A DNA stretch of 64,000 nucleotides from Herbaspirillum sp. Sphag64 (GTDB taxonomy: Bacteria; Pseudomonadota; Gammaproteobacteria; Burkholderiales; Burkholderiaceae_D). Position 1 is the first letter of the stretch. Each line of letters begins with the position of its first letter. Location of the stretch: positions 62,001 to 126,000 of the forward strand of contig NZ_JACHYE010000005.1 of the NCBI RefSeq assembly GCF_014192645.1, written 5' to 3'. Positions 48,338 to 57,326 of the stretch are shown piece after piece. Made by a program: the position numbers and the translations under genes. Below the pieces are notes generated by a model, which worked only from the letters and a program-made list of their open reading frames with translations, ran no database searches and had not been told where the DNA came from.

Positions 48338-48790
48338 ATGCATCGTGCTGCTCCATCACAAACAAGACAGCAGACTGACAATCTGGTCAATACAACAGGC
48401 TTCAGTCTGAATGATCGCAGTGTCCTTTGCGTGGGCGGCCTGACCGGTGCCCGCAATCATTATCGCGTCGCTATCGAAGCCCGCTGTGGCCGTTTCCTTC
48501 ACCATGACGGCGGTCGCGAAGATAGCCTGCATCGCTTGCAGCCGATGCTCAGCGGCGCCGATCTCGTCCTGTGCGCCTCTGGCAATATCAGCCATAATGC
48601 CTATCATCTGGTGAAACAGTTGTGCAAGAAAATGGGCAAACCCTGCGTCATGATCAAGGGGACCGGCATTGCCTCGTTCGTCGATGGCCTGGGTAGCCTC
48701 AGCGGCAAACTCGAAGCATCCCAGCGCGGCGAGACCGTACTCAAGTCGGGCCGTTCAAGCAACTCCAGACCAATTTCCGACAAGCATTAA
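48338..48790 (+). CDS. DUF2325 protein
   Basis: The 150-residue protein matches the DUF2325 family, small proteins of unknown role. It has VLCVGGLTGARNHYRVAIEARCGRFLHHDGGRED-type sequence and a central LVLCASGNISHNAYHLVKQLCKKMGKPCVMIKGTGI block with several cysteines and histidines that could bind metal. The open frame starts at 48263, but the ATG at 48338 is the first sensible start and gives the conserved domain. Confidence 0.8.
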   Translation: MHRAAPSQTRQQTDNLVNTTGFSLNDRSVLCVGGLTGARNHYRVAIEARCGRFLHHDGGREDSLHRLQPMLSGADLVLCASGNISHNAYHLVKQLCKKMGKPCVMIKGTGIASFVDGLGSLSGKLEASQRGETVLKSGRSSNSRPISDKH

Positions 48791-48872
48791 TTAGCCAAAA
48801 ACACAAAAGACTCCTACAATTTGCGCATTGTTTTACTTGGCATGTGACCGACATGCGCATTCTGGAGTCTGT

Positions 48873-49424
48873 TTGAACTACCTCCGTCGTCTCTCGTACT
48901 TCACCGTGCACCGCAATGCGCGTTCAGTAGTGCTGGCCGCCATTCTGATGGTGGCACAGCTGATGCCTGCCAGCATGGATGAAGCACAAGCCATCCCAAG
49001 TGGTACTTTCGGTATCGAGATCGGTAGCGCCCTGCTGTGTCTGGATCAACTCAACAGCAAGTATTTCTACGATTACCTTTTTCTCGCCTTTGGCATGCCC
49101 TACAAGACCGACGGCGGCGCCTACTGGTTCAGCGCCAGCCGGAACCGGCAAGCGGGTACCGATCTGTGGGGCATTCAGTTAAGCGATGTACTGGTCAACG
49201 ATAGCAGCAGCCCTGCTGAATTCATCGGCGCCGTCTTCAACGGCACGCCACAGCAACTGGCCGATGCCATTGAACGTAACACAGGCTTCCACTTCACCTC
49301 TGAGAACCCCAACGATCCCTATGCACTGCGCCAGACACGTACCGGTAGCGTGATCGCCTTTGCGGGTACCAGAGCAAAGATTTACTGCGCCAAATCCAAA
49401 TATCTGGTGCCCAGCCAGTCGTGA
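48873..49424 (+). CDS. Exported hypothetical protein
   Basis: I do not recognise the family. From the TTG at 48873, preceded by GGAG at five bases, the product is 183 residues with a basic N-region, a hydrophobic core (SVVLAAILMVAQLMP) and an A-x-A cleavage region (DEAQA/I), so it is predicted to be exported. The mature part is about 145 residues with two cysteines (LLCLDQL and IYCAKS), which could form a disulfide. The lyase-like gene downstream is also exported; whether they are linked is unknown. Confidence 0.65.
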   Translation: MNYLRRLSYFTVHRNARSVVLAAILMVAQLMPASMDEAQAIPSGTFGIEIGSALLCLDQLNSKYFYDYLFLAFGMPYKTDGGAYWFSASRNRQAGTDLWGIQLSDVLVNDSSSPAEFIGAVFNGTPQQLADAIERNTGFHFTSENPNDPYALRQTRTGSVIAFAGTRAKIYCAKSKYLVPSQS

Positions 49425-49529
49425 TATCCACAATATGGTGGCATCGCCAGCCGTAATAGCATGCGCACCATGGCTACAATTGCAGGCCAGACAATCTCCC
49501 GTTATCAAAAAAACATCAAGGACCAAGAG

Positions 49530-51107
49530 ATGAACCACGAGACACGTCACGACCCAATCAAGCCTCGGCGCAAATCCGCATACAGGCTTCACGCCAGACG
49601 CATGACAACCTGTATTGCCTTGGCAGTCGCCATAATGGGCAGTGTGCCAATGATGCCCGCTCAGGCCCAAAGCACCGACAAGGCACCGGTCTACCACGAC
49701 GCCTTTTACTTCCTGGGTGAAATGAACAAGGCCTCGACCGTAATGGTGATCGAAAACAAAATCGTCCCGACTGGGCTGGGCAAGACGATTGTCAACGCAG
49801 TTGACCAGGTGATCCGCGACGGCGATCAGCCCGGCGCCAAACGTCCGGCTGACTATCTGCAATATGAGCCACTGATCCTGGCCATTGCCGGACCAGACGG
49901 CTCGCGTATGCATTCGGGTCGCAGTCGTCAGGATATTCTGGCAACCAACCGTCGCCTGATGCAGCGTGAACGCGTGCTGGACCTGATGGCGGCCATGAAC
50001 CAGTCGAAGGCACAGATCCTGGCATTGGCAGCGCAGCATGTCGACACGATCGTACCGGCCTACACCAATGGCGTGCAGGCGCAGCCCACCACATTTGCAC
50101 ACTACCTGCTGGCCTTCGCCGAAGCCTTTGGTCGTGATAGCGCGCGCCTGCAGGAAGCCTATGCCCGACTCAACCTCAGCCCGCTGGGCGCAGCTGCTTT
50201 GGGCACCTCCAGCTTTCCGGTCGACCGACACCGCCTGGCCGAGCTGCTGGGCTTCGATGGTACCGTCGAGAACTCCTACGATGCCGCCCAGCTGGGGGCA
50301 CTCGATACCGGTGTCGAACTGACCAGTCTGTGCAGTAATGCCGCGCTAACCATGGGCATCCTGATGCAAGACTTCCATACCCAATACCACCAGCCTTATC
50401 CGTGGATCATGATTCAGGAAGGTCGCCTTACCGGCACCAGTAGCATCATGCCGCAAAAGCGCAATCCTTATGGCATCAACATCCTGCGCTTGCAGGCCAG
50501 TGAAGTGGTTGGCAGCGCGATGACCTATGAGATCGAGGCGCACAACGTCAGCCCCGGCATGCCCGACTACAAGCGTGACCAGGTTGAAAAAACACTCGAA
50601 TTGACCAGCGATGCCTTCATCAAGATGGCCGATCTGCTCAACAATCTGGTGATCGACAAACAACGTGCCTTGCAGGAAGTCGATGCAGACTATTCCACCA
50701 CCACGGAACTGGCCGATATCCTGCAGCGTGAGGCAGATGTCCCGTTCCGGGTCGGTCATCATTTTGCCTCTGATCTGGTGACCTATGGTAGGACCAACAA
50801 GCTCAAACCAGGCGATATTTCGTTTGATGTAGTGCAGCAGATTTATGCGGAAGCAGTCAAAAAATTCGACTTTGAACGCACCCAGTTCCCGCTCACCCAG
50901 GCGCAGTACCAGACCGCCGTCACAGCGCAGAACATGCTCTCATCGAGCAAGGGATTGGGCGGTCCGCAACGCGCGGAAGTCATGCGCATGCTTGGTGCCG
51001 AGCAGGACAAGCTCAACCGTGATAGTGCATGGCTGCAGCAGCAGCGACAAAAGCTTGCACAGGCGTCACAGCGTCTGGATCAGACTTTCCACAAGCTCGG
51101 GGAGTAG
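49530..51107 (+). CDS. Exported argininosuccinate lyase/fumarase superfamily enzyme
   Basis: The 525-residue protein is an argininosuccinate-lyase-like member of the fumarase/aspartase superfamily. It has SRMHSGRSRQDILATN, GTSSFPVDRHRLAELLGFDG, NSYDAAQLGA and the signature loop GTSSIMPQKRNP with the catalytic serine region. The N-terminus carries a basic region (RLHARR), a hydrophobic core (TTCIALAVAIMG) and AQAQ cleavage, so it is predicted to be exported, possibly by Tat, though RRM is not a strict Tat motif. Cytosolic argininosuccinate lyases lack this. The substrate is unknown; members of this group include lyases of amino-acid-derived chelators. ATG 49530 is used over the earlier frame start at 49461. 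Confidence 0.8.
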   Translation: MNHETRHDPIKPRRKSAYRLHARRMTTCIALAVAIMGSVPMMPAQAQSTDKAPVYHDAFYFLGEMNKASTVMVIENKIVPTGLGKTIVNAVDQVIRDGDQPGAKRPADYLQYEPLILAIAGPDGSRMHSGRSRQDILATNRRLMQRERVLDLMAAMNQSKAQILALAAQHVDTIVPAYTNGVQAQPTTFAHYLLAFAEAFGRDSARLQEAYARLNLSPLGAAALGTSSFPVDRHRLAELLGFDGTVENSYDAAQLGALDTGVELTSLCSNAALTMGILMQDFHTQYHQPYPWIMIQEGRLTGTSSIMPQKRNPYGINILRLQASEVVGSAMTYEIEAHNVSPGMPDYKRDQVEKTLELTSDAFIKMADLLNNLVIDKQRALQEVDADYSTTTELADILQREADVPFRVGHHFASDLVTYGRTNKLKPGDISFDVVQQIYAEAVKKFDFERTQFPLTQAQYQTAVTAQNMLSSSKGLGGPQRAEVMRMLGAEQDKLNRDSAWLQQQRQKLAQASQRLDQTFHKLGE

Positions 51108-51166
51108 AGAGGATAGTGTGACCACCGGCAAGAAAATCGACAGGGCCATCGTGGCAGAGTGTGCGC

Positions 51167-52846
51167 TTACAGCAGCGGTAAATCCTGCGTGCTGCAGACG
51201 CGGTCACGGCCCTGTTGTTTGGCAAAATAAAGCGCGCTATCGGCCAGTCCCAGCAATTTATCGGGCTCATCAAGGTCCCGCTCAGGCACGATCGCGGCGA
51301 CCCCGGCACTGATGGTCACAATGCCGCCAGGGTTACCGGCATGGATAATTCCCAGTTCACGCACCGCATGACGAATACGCTCGGCGACCGCCAGCGCACC
51401 CAGTAAATCGGCGCCGGGCAGCAGGACCGCCACTTCCTCACCGCCGTAACGCGCCATGACATCGCCGGGACGAGTCTGTTGTGCCCGAATCGTGCGACCA
51501 ACTTTGTAGAGGCAATCGTCGCCGGCCAGATGCCCGTAGAGATCATTGAACTGCTTGAAGTGATCGACATCAATCATCACCAATGCCAATGGCTGCCCGG
51601 TCCGCATAGCGCGACTGAATTCTTCCTGTAGCGCCAGATCGAAGCGCCGCCGGTTCGACAGTCCGGTCAGATCATCCTCCAGTGCCAGTCGCTCCAGCGT
51701 CTTGTTCATACTTTCGAGATGCGCGCGCGCCTGCTCCAGCTCAACTTCTGCATCACGGCGCTCACGCATCAGTGCATTGAAGGCGCTTCCGAGATCGCCA
51801 ATTTCATCATTGCGGTAATACAGTGGCACTTCATCGTAGACCTTGTCGGCATGGATTTTTTGTATATGCCGATGCAAGCGGCGCAAGGGATTGAGCAGGC
51901 GCGACATGATGATCCAGGCAAGCAGCCCCGCCCCGATGGCCAATACCAGCGTCACCAGTGAGGCCTGACGCTGCATCTCCTTGATTGGCACCAGCGCGTC
52001 CTGCTCCAGAAACACGGAACCGATGACCCAGTCCACACTTTGAATCCGGGTGAACGAAAACAAGGCACTCTGCCCTTCACGGGTGATGCCCTCAGTGCTC
52101 CCCTCAAAACCACCCAACGCACGATTGATGGCCACACTGGCATTGCTCTGCGGATCGACACGCTGCAGAAGTCGCGCAGGATTCGGGTGATTGACGATAG
52201 TCCCGTCCTGCGCCACGATAAACATAAAACCCGACTTGCCAAATTTGAGGGTGGAATAATGGCTGACAAAACTATCTTGCTGCAGATCAATGCTGCCCAC
52301 GAACACAAAGACGACATTGCCCTGCGCATCAAATACCGGCTCCGTCATGACGACGACCGGGCGATCAATGATCCTGCTTCGGAATGGTCCGGAAATGATG
52401 CCCTGGCGCTCTTTGAGGGTGCGCTGCATGTAGTCCCGGTCGGCAAAGCTCATTTTGCCGACGACGGTGGTATTGACGTAATTGGCCAACAATTCACCAT
52501 CGGCCCGGACTACTAGAAAATTGGTAAAGATCTCGGCCAGACTACTGTGAACACCGATGTATTCCTGCAACTGCTCTGGATGAGTAATGGCCGACCCGGG
52601 CAAGCCCTGGGCTAGCGCCCGTAGCGCCACACGACGGTTATAAAAGCTTTCATCAATAGAAACCGAGATACTCTTGAGCGCACTGTATTGTTGCTCGCCG
52701 ATCAGAATCTTGAGATCCTGCTTCATGATGTACAGCGACACAGAAACGGTGACCGCCGTGGTGACCAGAACCGCCATCACAACCACGATGATGACCTTGG
52801 TTTTCAAGGTCCAGTTCAGCAAATTAGCCCGCAATGATTTTTTCAA
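51167..52846 (-). CDS. Membrane-anchored diguanylate cyclase with periplasmic sensor
   Basis: This 559-residue protein has TM1 (about 17-40), a large periplasmic sensor (about 45-285, dCache-like), TM2 (about 288-311), a HAMP segment (about 312-365) and a GGDEF domain with an intact RYGGEEV active loop. An RxxD product-inhibition site (RPGD) lies five residues before GGEE, so c-di-GMP feedback is expected. The ligand is not inferable. It converges with the exported-lyase gene. Confidence 0.92.
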   Translation of the reverse strand: MKKSLRANLLNWTLKTKVIIVVVMAVLVTTAVTVSVSLYIMKQDLKILIGEQQYSALKSISVSIDESFYNRRVALRALAQGLPGSAITHPEQLQEYIGVHSSLAEIFTNFLVVRADGELLANYVNTTVVGKMSFADRDYMQRTLKERQGIISGPFRSRIIDRPVVVMTEPVFDAQGNVVFVFVGSIDLQQDSFVSHYSTLKFGKSGFMFIVAQDGTIVNHPNPARLLQRVDPQSNASVAINRALGGFEGSTEGITREGQSALFSFTRIQSVDWVIGSVFLEQDALVPIKEMQRQASLVTLVLAIGAGLLAWIIMSRLLNPLRRLHRHIQKIHADKVYDEVPLYYRNDEIGDLGSAFNALMRERRDAEVELEQARAHLESMNKTLERLALEDDLTGLSNRRRFDLALQEEFSRAMRTGQPLALVMIDVDHFKQFNDLYGHLAGDDCLYKVGRTIRAQQTRPGDVMARYGGEEVAVLLPGADLLGALAVAERIRHAVRELGIIHAGNPGGIVTISAGVAAIVPERDLDEPDKLLGLADSALYFAKQQGRDRVCSTQDLPLL

Positions 52847-52908
52847 AATCTTGTCTTTTCAGCAATTTCTTCGCGACGACTACCCCCGTAAACGTCTTTC
52901 ATTTTATG

Positions 52909-54453
52909 CTAAATCACTTGTAATGCCTGCAACAAAGGCAGCCGCTCCACAAAAAATTGCTGCGCCAGTCGCGACATCTCATCCAGGTTATCTGCATCAG
53001 AGGCCAGAAGCTGGCCGTCTCTGATCAGCGTTTTACCTTGTACAGCAAGGTGATGCCAGGCAAAGTCGATGATCTGTTGCGGTGTTTGTCGCTGCTCCAG
53101 TACCGCCAGCATGAACAATTGCTGGATACGGTCAGCTGGCACGCCGCCGCCGGTCACCGGGCTGGCCAGATGTTCGATATCGCCATGTTGGGCTGCCCGT
53201 GCCAGCAGATGACGGTTCAGAGCGGCACTGGCTGCCACTCCGGCGGCGCGGTTGTCGTCCGACTGCACCGGCGCGGCATGGCCGCAACCGATGAGCATCA
53301 TCAAGGCATCCAGTACCTGCTGCAAACCGATGTTGCGATTGCCGACGATACCGGCGATCTCGCCCAGCGTATGTGGTTGCAGATCAGCCAGTACGGCAAT
53401 AATCGGTCCATAGATAAGCTGGTTCAGGGTAATTTCGGTGGCCACGGTCTTGAGTGTCATCGGGATATGCGCCGGCGTGGTAAGCAAGACCACCCTTTGC
53501 TGCGCCAGGACGGCGTGATGATGCACTGGATCGAGTGGCTGCGCACCGCGGACCCAGTAGTCGCGTCGGAATTGCTGGTTCACCATGAAGTCACGCACTC
53601 CCTGGCGCAGGTACCGGTCCTCCAGCTCGCCACAGAACTGCTGCTGGGATTGACTCAGATTGGCCAGATCAAGATAGTCACGAAAATCAGCTGAACAGGC
53701 AAATTGCAAACCACTCGCCGACCACATGTCAGCCATGTCGGCAAACGACTGCACATGCCAGTGACGATTGAAGTATTCATGCGCCAGATAATGGTGGCTG
53801 TGCTTCTTGAGCAGTTCCAGCCGCTCCTGCATGAAGGGGTTCGCCTGGAGATACACCGGGTTGGTAGCAAACAGCCGGGTCGCAAAATCGAGTGCTGCAT
53901 CGATGCGTTCACTGCTGCTCAGTCCGGCATTGGCCGGCATGTCGAAATGGCGTAGCAGTAAATCCCGCAGGGGCATGAACGCTGCCCATCCCGGCTGGGT
54001 GTTGTAGCTGATGTAGAGTACCCCGCCCTGCTTCAGATGTTGCTCGACGAAGCGCCGAATCACATCCCGATTGGCTGCCGAAATCCAGCTCCAGACGCCA
54101 TGCAAGGCGATGAAATCATATTGCGGCAGCGTCTCATTATCGCAAAACTCGGCAAAGCTGGCCGCGGACAATCTGGCCGTACTACCAGCCGCTGCTGCCA
54201 GGGTTGCGGCGTGGCTGGCTTGCGCTGGATTGAAGTCATTGCCATGCCAGGCCACGGCGGACGCGGCAGCATGCAGGTTGATACTCAAGCCCTGACCAAA
54301 CCCCAGCTCACAGGCCGAGTGCACCACCGGACTATCGAGGCCGACGGCAGCCAGTGCCAGTTGCAGGCGTGCCGGATTGAGCTGCGGATAATAGCCGTGG
54401 GTATAGCCGATATCGGTGACGTAACCGTCAGTCCAGTGCGCATCCATAGTCAT
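52909..54453 (-). CDS. Methyltransferase with methyltransferase-regulatory domain (PF10119-like)
   Basis: The 514-residue protein starts with a class I SAM-dependent methyltransferase (about 1-210): ACELGFGQGLS is the SAM-binding loop, with WHGNDFNPAQ and DFIALHGVWSWI also conserved. A C-terminal domain (about 220-510) resembles the methyltransferase-regulatory domain also seen in rickettsial protein-lysine methyltransferases. The target is unknown. The gene is on the minus strand upstream of the diguanylate cyclase, 63 bases apart; a shared transcript is possible. Confidence 0.8.
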   Translation of the reverse strand: MTMDAHWTDGYVTDIGYTHGYYPQLNPARLQLALAAVGLDSPVVHSACELGFGQGLSINLHAAASAVAWHGNDFNPAQASHAATLAAAAGSTARLSAASFAEFCDNETLPQYDFIALHGVWSWISAANRDVIRRFVEQHLKQGGVLYISYNTQPGWAAFMPLRDLLLRHFDMPANAGLSSSERIDAALDFATRLFATNPVYLQANPFMQERLELLKKHSHHYLAHEYFNRHWHVQSFADMADMWSASGLQFACSADFRDYLDLANLSQSQQQFCGELEDRYLRQGVRDFMVNQQFRRDYWVRGAQPLDPVHHHAVLAQQRVVLLTTPAHIPMTLKTVATEITLNQLIYGPIIAVLADLQPHTLGEIAGIVGNRNIGLQQVLDALMMLIGCGHAAPVQSDDNRAAGVAASAALNRHLLARAAQHGDIEHLASPVTGGGVPADRIQQLFMLAVLEQRQTPQQIIDFAWHHLAVQGKTLIRDGQLLASDADNLDEMSRLAQQFFVERLPLLQALQVI

Positions 54454-54601
54454 GATGAGTATCGAACAAGAGTAAATAAAGGAGCAGAAAAAGGAACTGC
54501 AAAAGGAACAGCTCGCAGTGTGGCAGAATCGGCGACTTCCGTCTGCAGCAGTAAACTATGGGTTTAGCCTTGTTACAGAGGCAATTTTTTGAGGCATCAT
54601 C

Positions 54602-55021
54602 ATGAGCACTTCAGGCACTATGCCATCCGACCTGCTGGTATTGCGCGATATCGTGCGGCAATTTGCCGAAGAACGGGACTGGCAGCAGTTCCATACACCG
54701 AAAAATCTGGCCATGGCGCTGTCGGTCGAAGTTGCTGAACTGGTAGAGCAGTTTCAATGGCTGCCCACCGGTGCCGATCACGAGCTTGATGACGCCCAGC
54801 GCCTCGGCATTCGTCACGAACTGGCCGATAGCCTGGTTTATCTGATCCGGCTAGCCGATCAGGTCAATGTCGACCTGTATAGTGCAGTGCTCGAAAAAAT
54901 GCAGCTCAACCGGGAGAAATACCCGGTCGACAAGGTCAAAGGACAATCCCGTAAATACACGCATTACCGCGATAGCAATCAACCAGATCATCCTGATTCC
55001 GACTCCAGTCAAACACCATGA
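54602..55021 (+). CDS. MazG-like nucleotide pyrophosphohydrolase
   Basis: This 139-residue protein is an all-alpha NTP pyrophosphatase of the MazG/RS21-C6 (DCTPP1-like) type. It shows KNLAMALSVEVAELVEQFQW, the EVAEL metal-binding helix, and a second helix RHELADSLVYLIRLADQ with the conserved E and D residues. Such enzymes hydrolyse dNTPs, including damaged ones, to monophosphates. It overlaps the following exported gene by four bases (ATGA). Confidence 0.9.
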   Translation: MSTSGTMPSDLLVLRDIVRQFAEERDWQQFHTPKNLAMALSVEVAELVEQFQWLPTGADHELDDAQRLGIRHELADSLVYLIRLADQVNVDLYSAVLEKMQLNREKYPVDKVKGQSRKYTHYRDSNQPDHPDSDSSQTP

Positions 55022-56049
55022 ACCTACCTCATCCACTGCGCGCAGTCTCACTCGGCCTGTCACTATGCGGCCTGCTGCTAGCTGCGCCGGCCCACGCCGA
55101 TATCGATAGTGCACTCAAAGCCTACGACGCTCAGCAATATGAAGCGGCCTACAAGGAATTTTCCTCCCTGGCAGCCGACGGCGACAATCGCGCCAAATCC
55201 TTTCTCGCCATGATGACTGTGCGCGGCGTAGGCACTGCTGCCGACGTCCATGCCGGAGCGCGCCTGGCAAAGGAGTGCGCCGAAGGTGGCGAACCTACCT
55301 GCTACGCCATCTATGCCCAGCTCAACTTGCCCGGCCAGGGCTTGCCTGTCAATCTGAAGGAAGCCCGTATCTGGACCCGCAAGGCCATTGATGGCGGAGA
55401 TGCCCGCGCCGGGTTCCTGCTATGGCAAGCCTACCAGCTGGATCCTGAAAACCAGTACCGCATCAACGGCACCATGATTCAGGCACGCTACGATGAAATC
55501 GCCAGTCGCAGCGTTGCCCAGCGCAGCGACCAGATTGAGGCACTCGAAGCGCTGGCCGGTGCCGCCGACGCTGACTATATGCCAGCCCGACTCGCGCTCG
55601 CGGGAATCCTCAACGAGTTAAGTGGCGGTGGTACCGTTCAGCAGGTATTGGCCCTGCTAGGTGGCAATCCGGAGCTGCCACCCAAGTACCGCGACATGCT
55701 GCAGCTGGCACATCAGGTACAAACACTGGGCGCAACCCGTGCCGGCCCCAAGCTGATTGTCGATGCATTGCCAGCGGCACGCTCAGCCGTGGCTGAAGCC
55801 ATCAGCCGTGACGGCGGTGCCAACGTTGATCAATGCAGCGACTTCAAACTGATCTCGGTCGGCAAGGTCAGCACATTGGTCAATGCCATCTGGCTGCCAC
55901 TCAGGAATCCACTGCTGGTTGGCACCTATCCGTTGCGCGGCAGCTGGCAAGAGCAATGGAAGGTCCTGTTTTGCGGTAGCGAACACACAATCACTGCCGG
56001 CTTCGATGCCGATGGCATGGGTGGTGCCTCTTATCATTTCGGCAATTAG
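55018..56049 (+). CDS. Exported Sel1-repeat protein
   Basis: The 343-residue protein has a signal peptide with cleavage after AHA near residue 27 (APAHADIDSA). The mature part contains Sel1-type helical repeats, with motifs such as GDNRAKSFLAMMTVRGVG, GARLAKECAEGGEPTCYAIY and ARIWTRKAIDGGDARAGFLL. Sel1 repeats mediate protein-protein contacts. The C-terminal 100 residues have two cysteines and no clear repeat. Its ATG overlaps the MazG-like stop, indicating translational coupling to a cytoplasmic enzyme, which is unusual. Confidence 0.78.
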   Translation: MNLPHPLRAVSLGLSLCGLLLAAPAHADIDSALKAYDAQQYEAAYKEFSSLAADGDNRAKSFLAMMTVRGVGTAADVHAGARLAKECAEGGEPTCYAIYAQLNLPGQGLPVNLKEARIWTRKAIDGGDARAGFLLWQAYQLDPENQYRINGTMIQARYDEIASRSVAQRSDQIEALEALAGAADADYMPARLALAGILNELSGGGTVQQVLALLGGNPELPPKYRDMLQLAHQVQTLGATRAGPKLIVDALPAARSAVAEAISRDGGANVDQCSDFKLISVGKVSTLVNAIWLPLRNPLLVGTYPLRGSWQEQWKVLFCGSEHTITAGFDADGMGGASYHFGN

Positions 56050-56237
56050 CAACATAAACATGGCAAAACGACAACACATGTCAAAGCTACAAGTGTAAAT
56101 TTTCAATCCAGCACTTCAGAAAGCGGGCGGGCTGTCGTTACAAGAAATACTTTCGCCGGGTAGGTCTGACACAATCTGACCAGCAGCACCGCCCGGCATT
56201 GCTTGTCGTTGTCTTTGCCAAGAATTGAGGCCCTGCC

Positions 56238-57254
56238 ATGAACATGTCTGAAATGTCGATCAATGAGCTCTACCAGGTTGACGCAATACATGCCTTCGGC
56301 TTGCTGGCCAGTGCTGCAGAGGCACGTTTCGAACGCCTGACCCGCCTGGCCAAGCGCCTGTTCAACGTGCCGGTTGCCTTTGTCAGTCTGGCCGACCAGC
56401 CCTGGCAGACACGCAGCGGCAAAGCTGGCAAGGCCAGCCTGGCACAACCGCCATTTTTCACTCCTCCCGGCGCCAGTGACGAACTGCTGGTATTGCAAGA
56501 TACCGCCCTGGATCAACGCTTCAGCAACAATCCATTGGTCGGACGTGATAGCGGTGTACGCTTTTACGTCGGTTATCCGATCTGTGTCGGTGACGGCGAG
56601 CCGCTCGGGACATTGTGCCTGATCGATAACCAGCCTCACCAGTTTGGCGAGGATGATCTGGCATTGTTGCGCGATCTGGCCAAGATGGCCGAGCAGGAGC
56701 TGTTTGCCATGGAACTGGCAACCATCGACGAGCTGACACGTATTCCGAATCGCCGCGGATTTGATGCCATGTCGGAGCAAGCGCTGAGTTTGTGCCAGCG
56801 TCTTGGTAAACCGGTGTCGCTGCTGTACTTTGATCTGGACCTGTTCAAGCAAATCAACGATCAGTTCGGTCACGCCGAGGGTGATCGTGCGCTACAGGAT
56901 TTCAGTGCCATTCTGACAAAATCCTTCCGCCAGTCAGACATTATCGGACGCCTTGGTGGCGATGAATTTGCGGTCATGTTGCCCAACACCACCCGTCATC
57001 AGGCACTGGTTGCGCTACGTTGCCTGGAGAAGGCAGTACAACAACACAACCGCAGCAGCAATCGCGGCTACAAACTGCGCTTTAGCGTCGGCCAGGTCGA
57101 TACTACTGTGGCGCCCGCCAATATCAGTGAACTGATGAAACGTGCCGATTCGCGCATGTACGAGCACAAGAAACAGCATGTACGTCAGGCCGGCAAGAGG
57201 CTCTCCCAGCTGCTCGACCTGCTGCTGGCGACGCATCGTAAATACAGCCACTGA
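56238..57254 (+). CDS. GAF-domain diguanylate cyclase
   Basis: This 338-residue cytoplasmic protein has an N-terminal GAF domain (about 20-155, with VPVAFVSLADQPWQ and GTLCLIDNQPHQF) and a GGDEF domain with intact LGGDEFAV and an RxxD inhibition site (RQSD) five residues earlier. The second line of the active site (FDLDLFKQIND) is conserved. It makes c-di-GMP in response to an unknown GAF ligand. A GAGG ribosome site precedes the ATG. Confidence 0.93.
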   Translation: MNMSEMSINELYQVDAIHAFGLLASAAEARFERLTRLAKRLFNVPVAFVSLADQPWQTRSGKAGKASLAQPPFFTPPGASDELLVLQDTALDQRFSNNPLVGRDSGVRFYVGYPICVGDGEPLGTLCLIDNQPHQFGEDDLALLRDLAKMAEQELFAMELATIDELTRIPNRRGFDAMSEQALSLCQRLGKPVSLLYFDLDLFKQINDQFGHAEGDRALQDFSAILTKSFRQSDIIGRLGGDEFAVMLPNTTRHQALVALRCLEKAVQQHNRSSNRGYKLRFSVGQVDTTVAPANISELMKRADSRMYEHKKQHVRQAGKRLSQLLDLLLATHRKYSH

Positions 57255-57296
57255 TACCGTACTGAGTACATTGCCAGCGGGGACGGTGCGGTATCA
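57252..57296. other. Inverted repeat after the GAF-GGDEF gene
   Basis: TGATACCG and CGGTATCA form perfect 8-base arms 29 bases apart, starting just after the stop codon of the diguanylate cyclase gene. No T-run follows; it may be a weak terminator or a protein site. Confidence 0.35.
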
Positions 57297-57326
57297 TATG
57301 CGCATCTTTGTCACGCCTTGATCGCG

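Noticed and set aside
49530-49680. Tat signal in the exported lyase
   Set aside because: RRM is present but the rest of the S-R-R-x-F-L-K consensus is not; Sec export is at least as likely.
49179-50231. 350-codon minus-strand frame opposite the exported lyase
   Set aside because: Overlaps a well-supported gene and shows no conserved domain.
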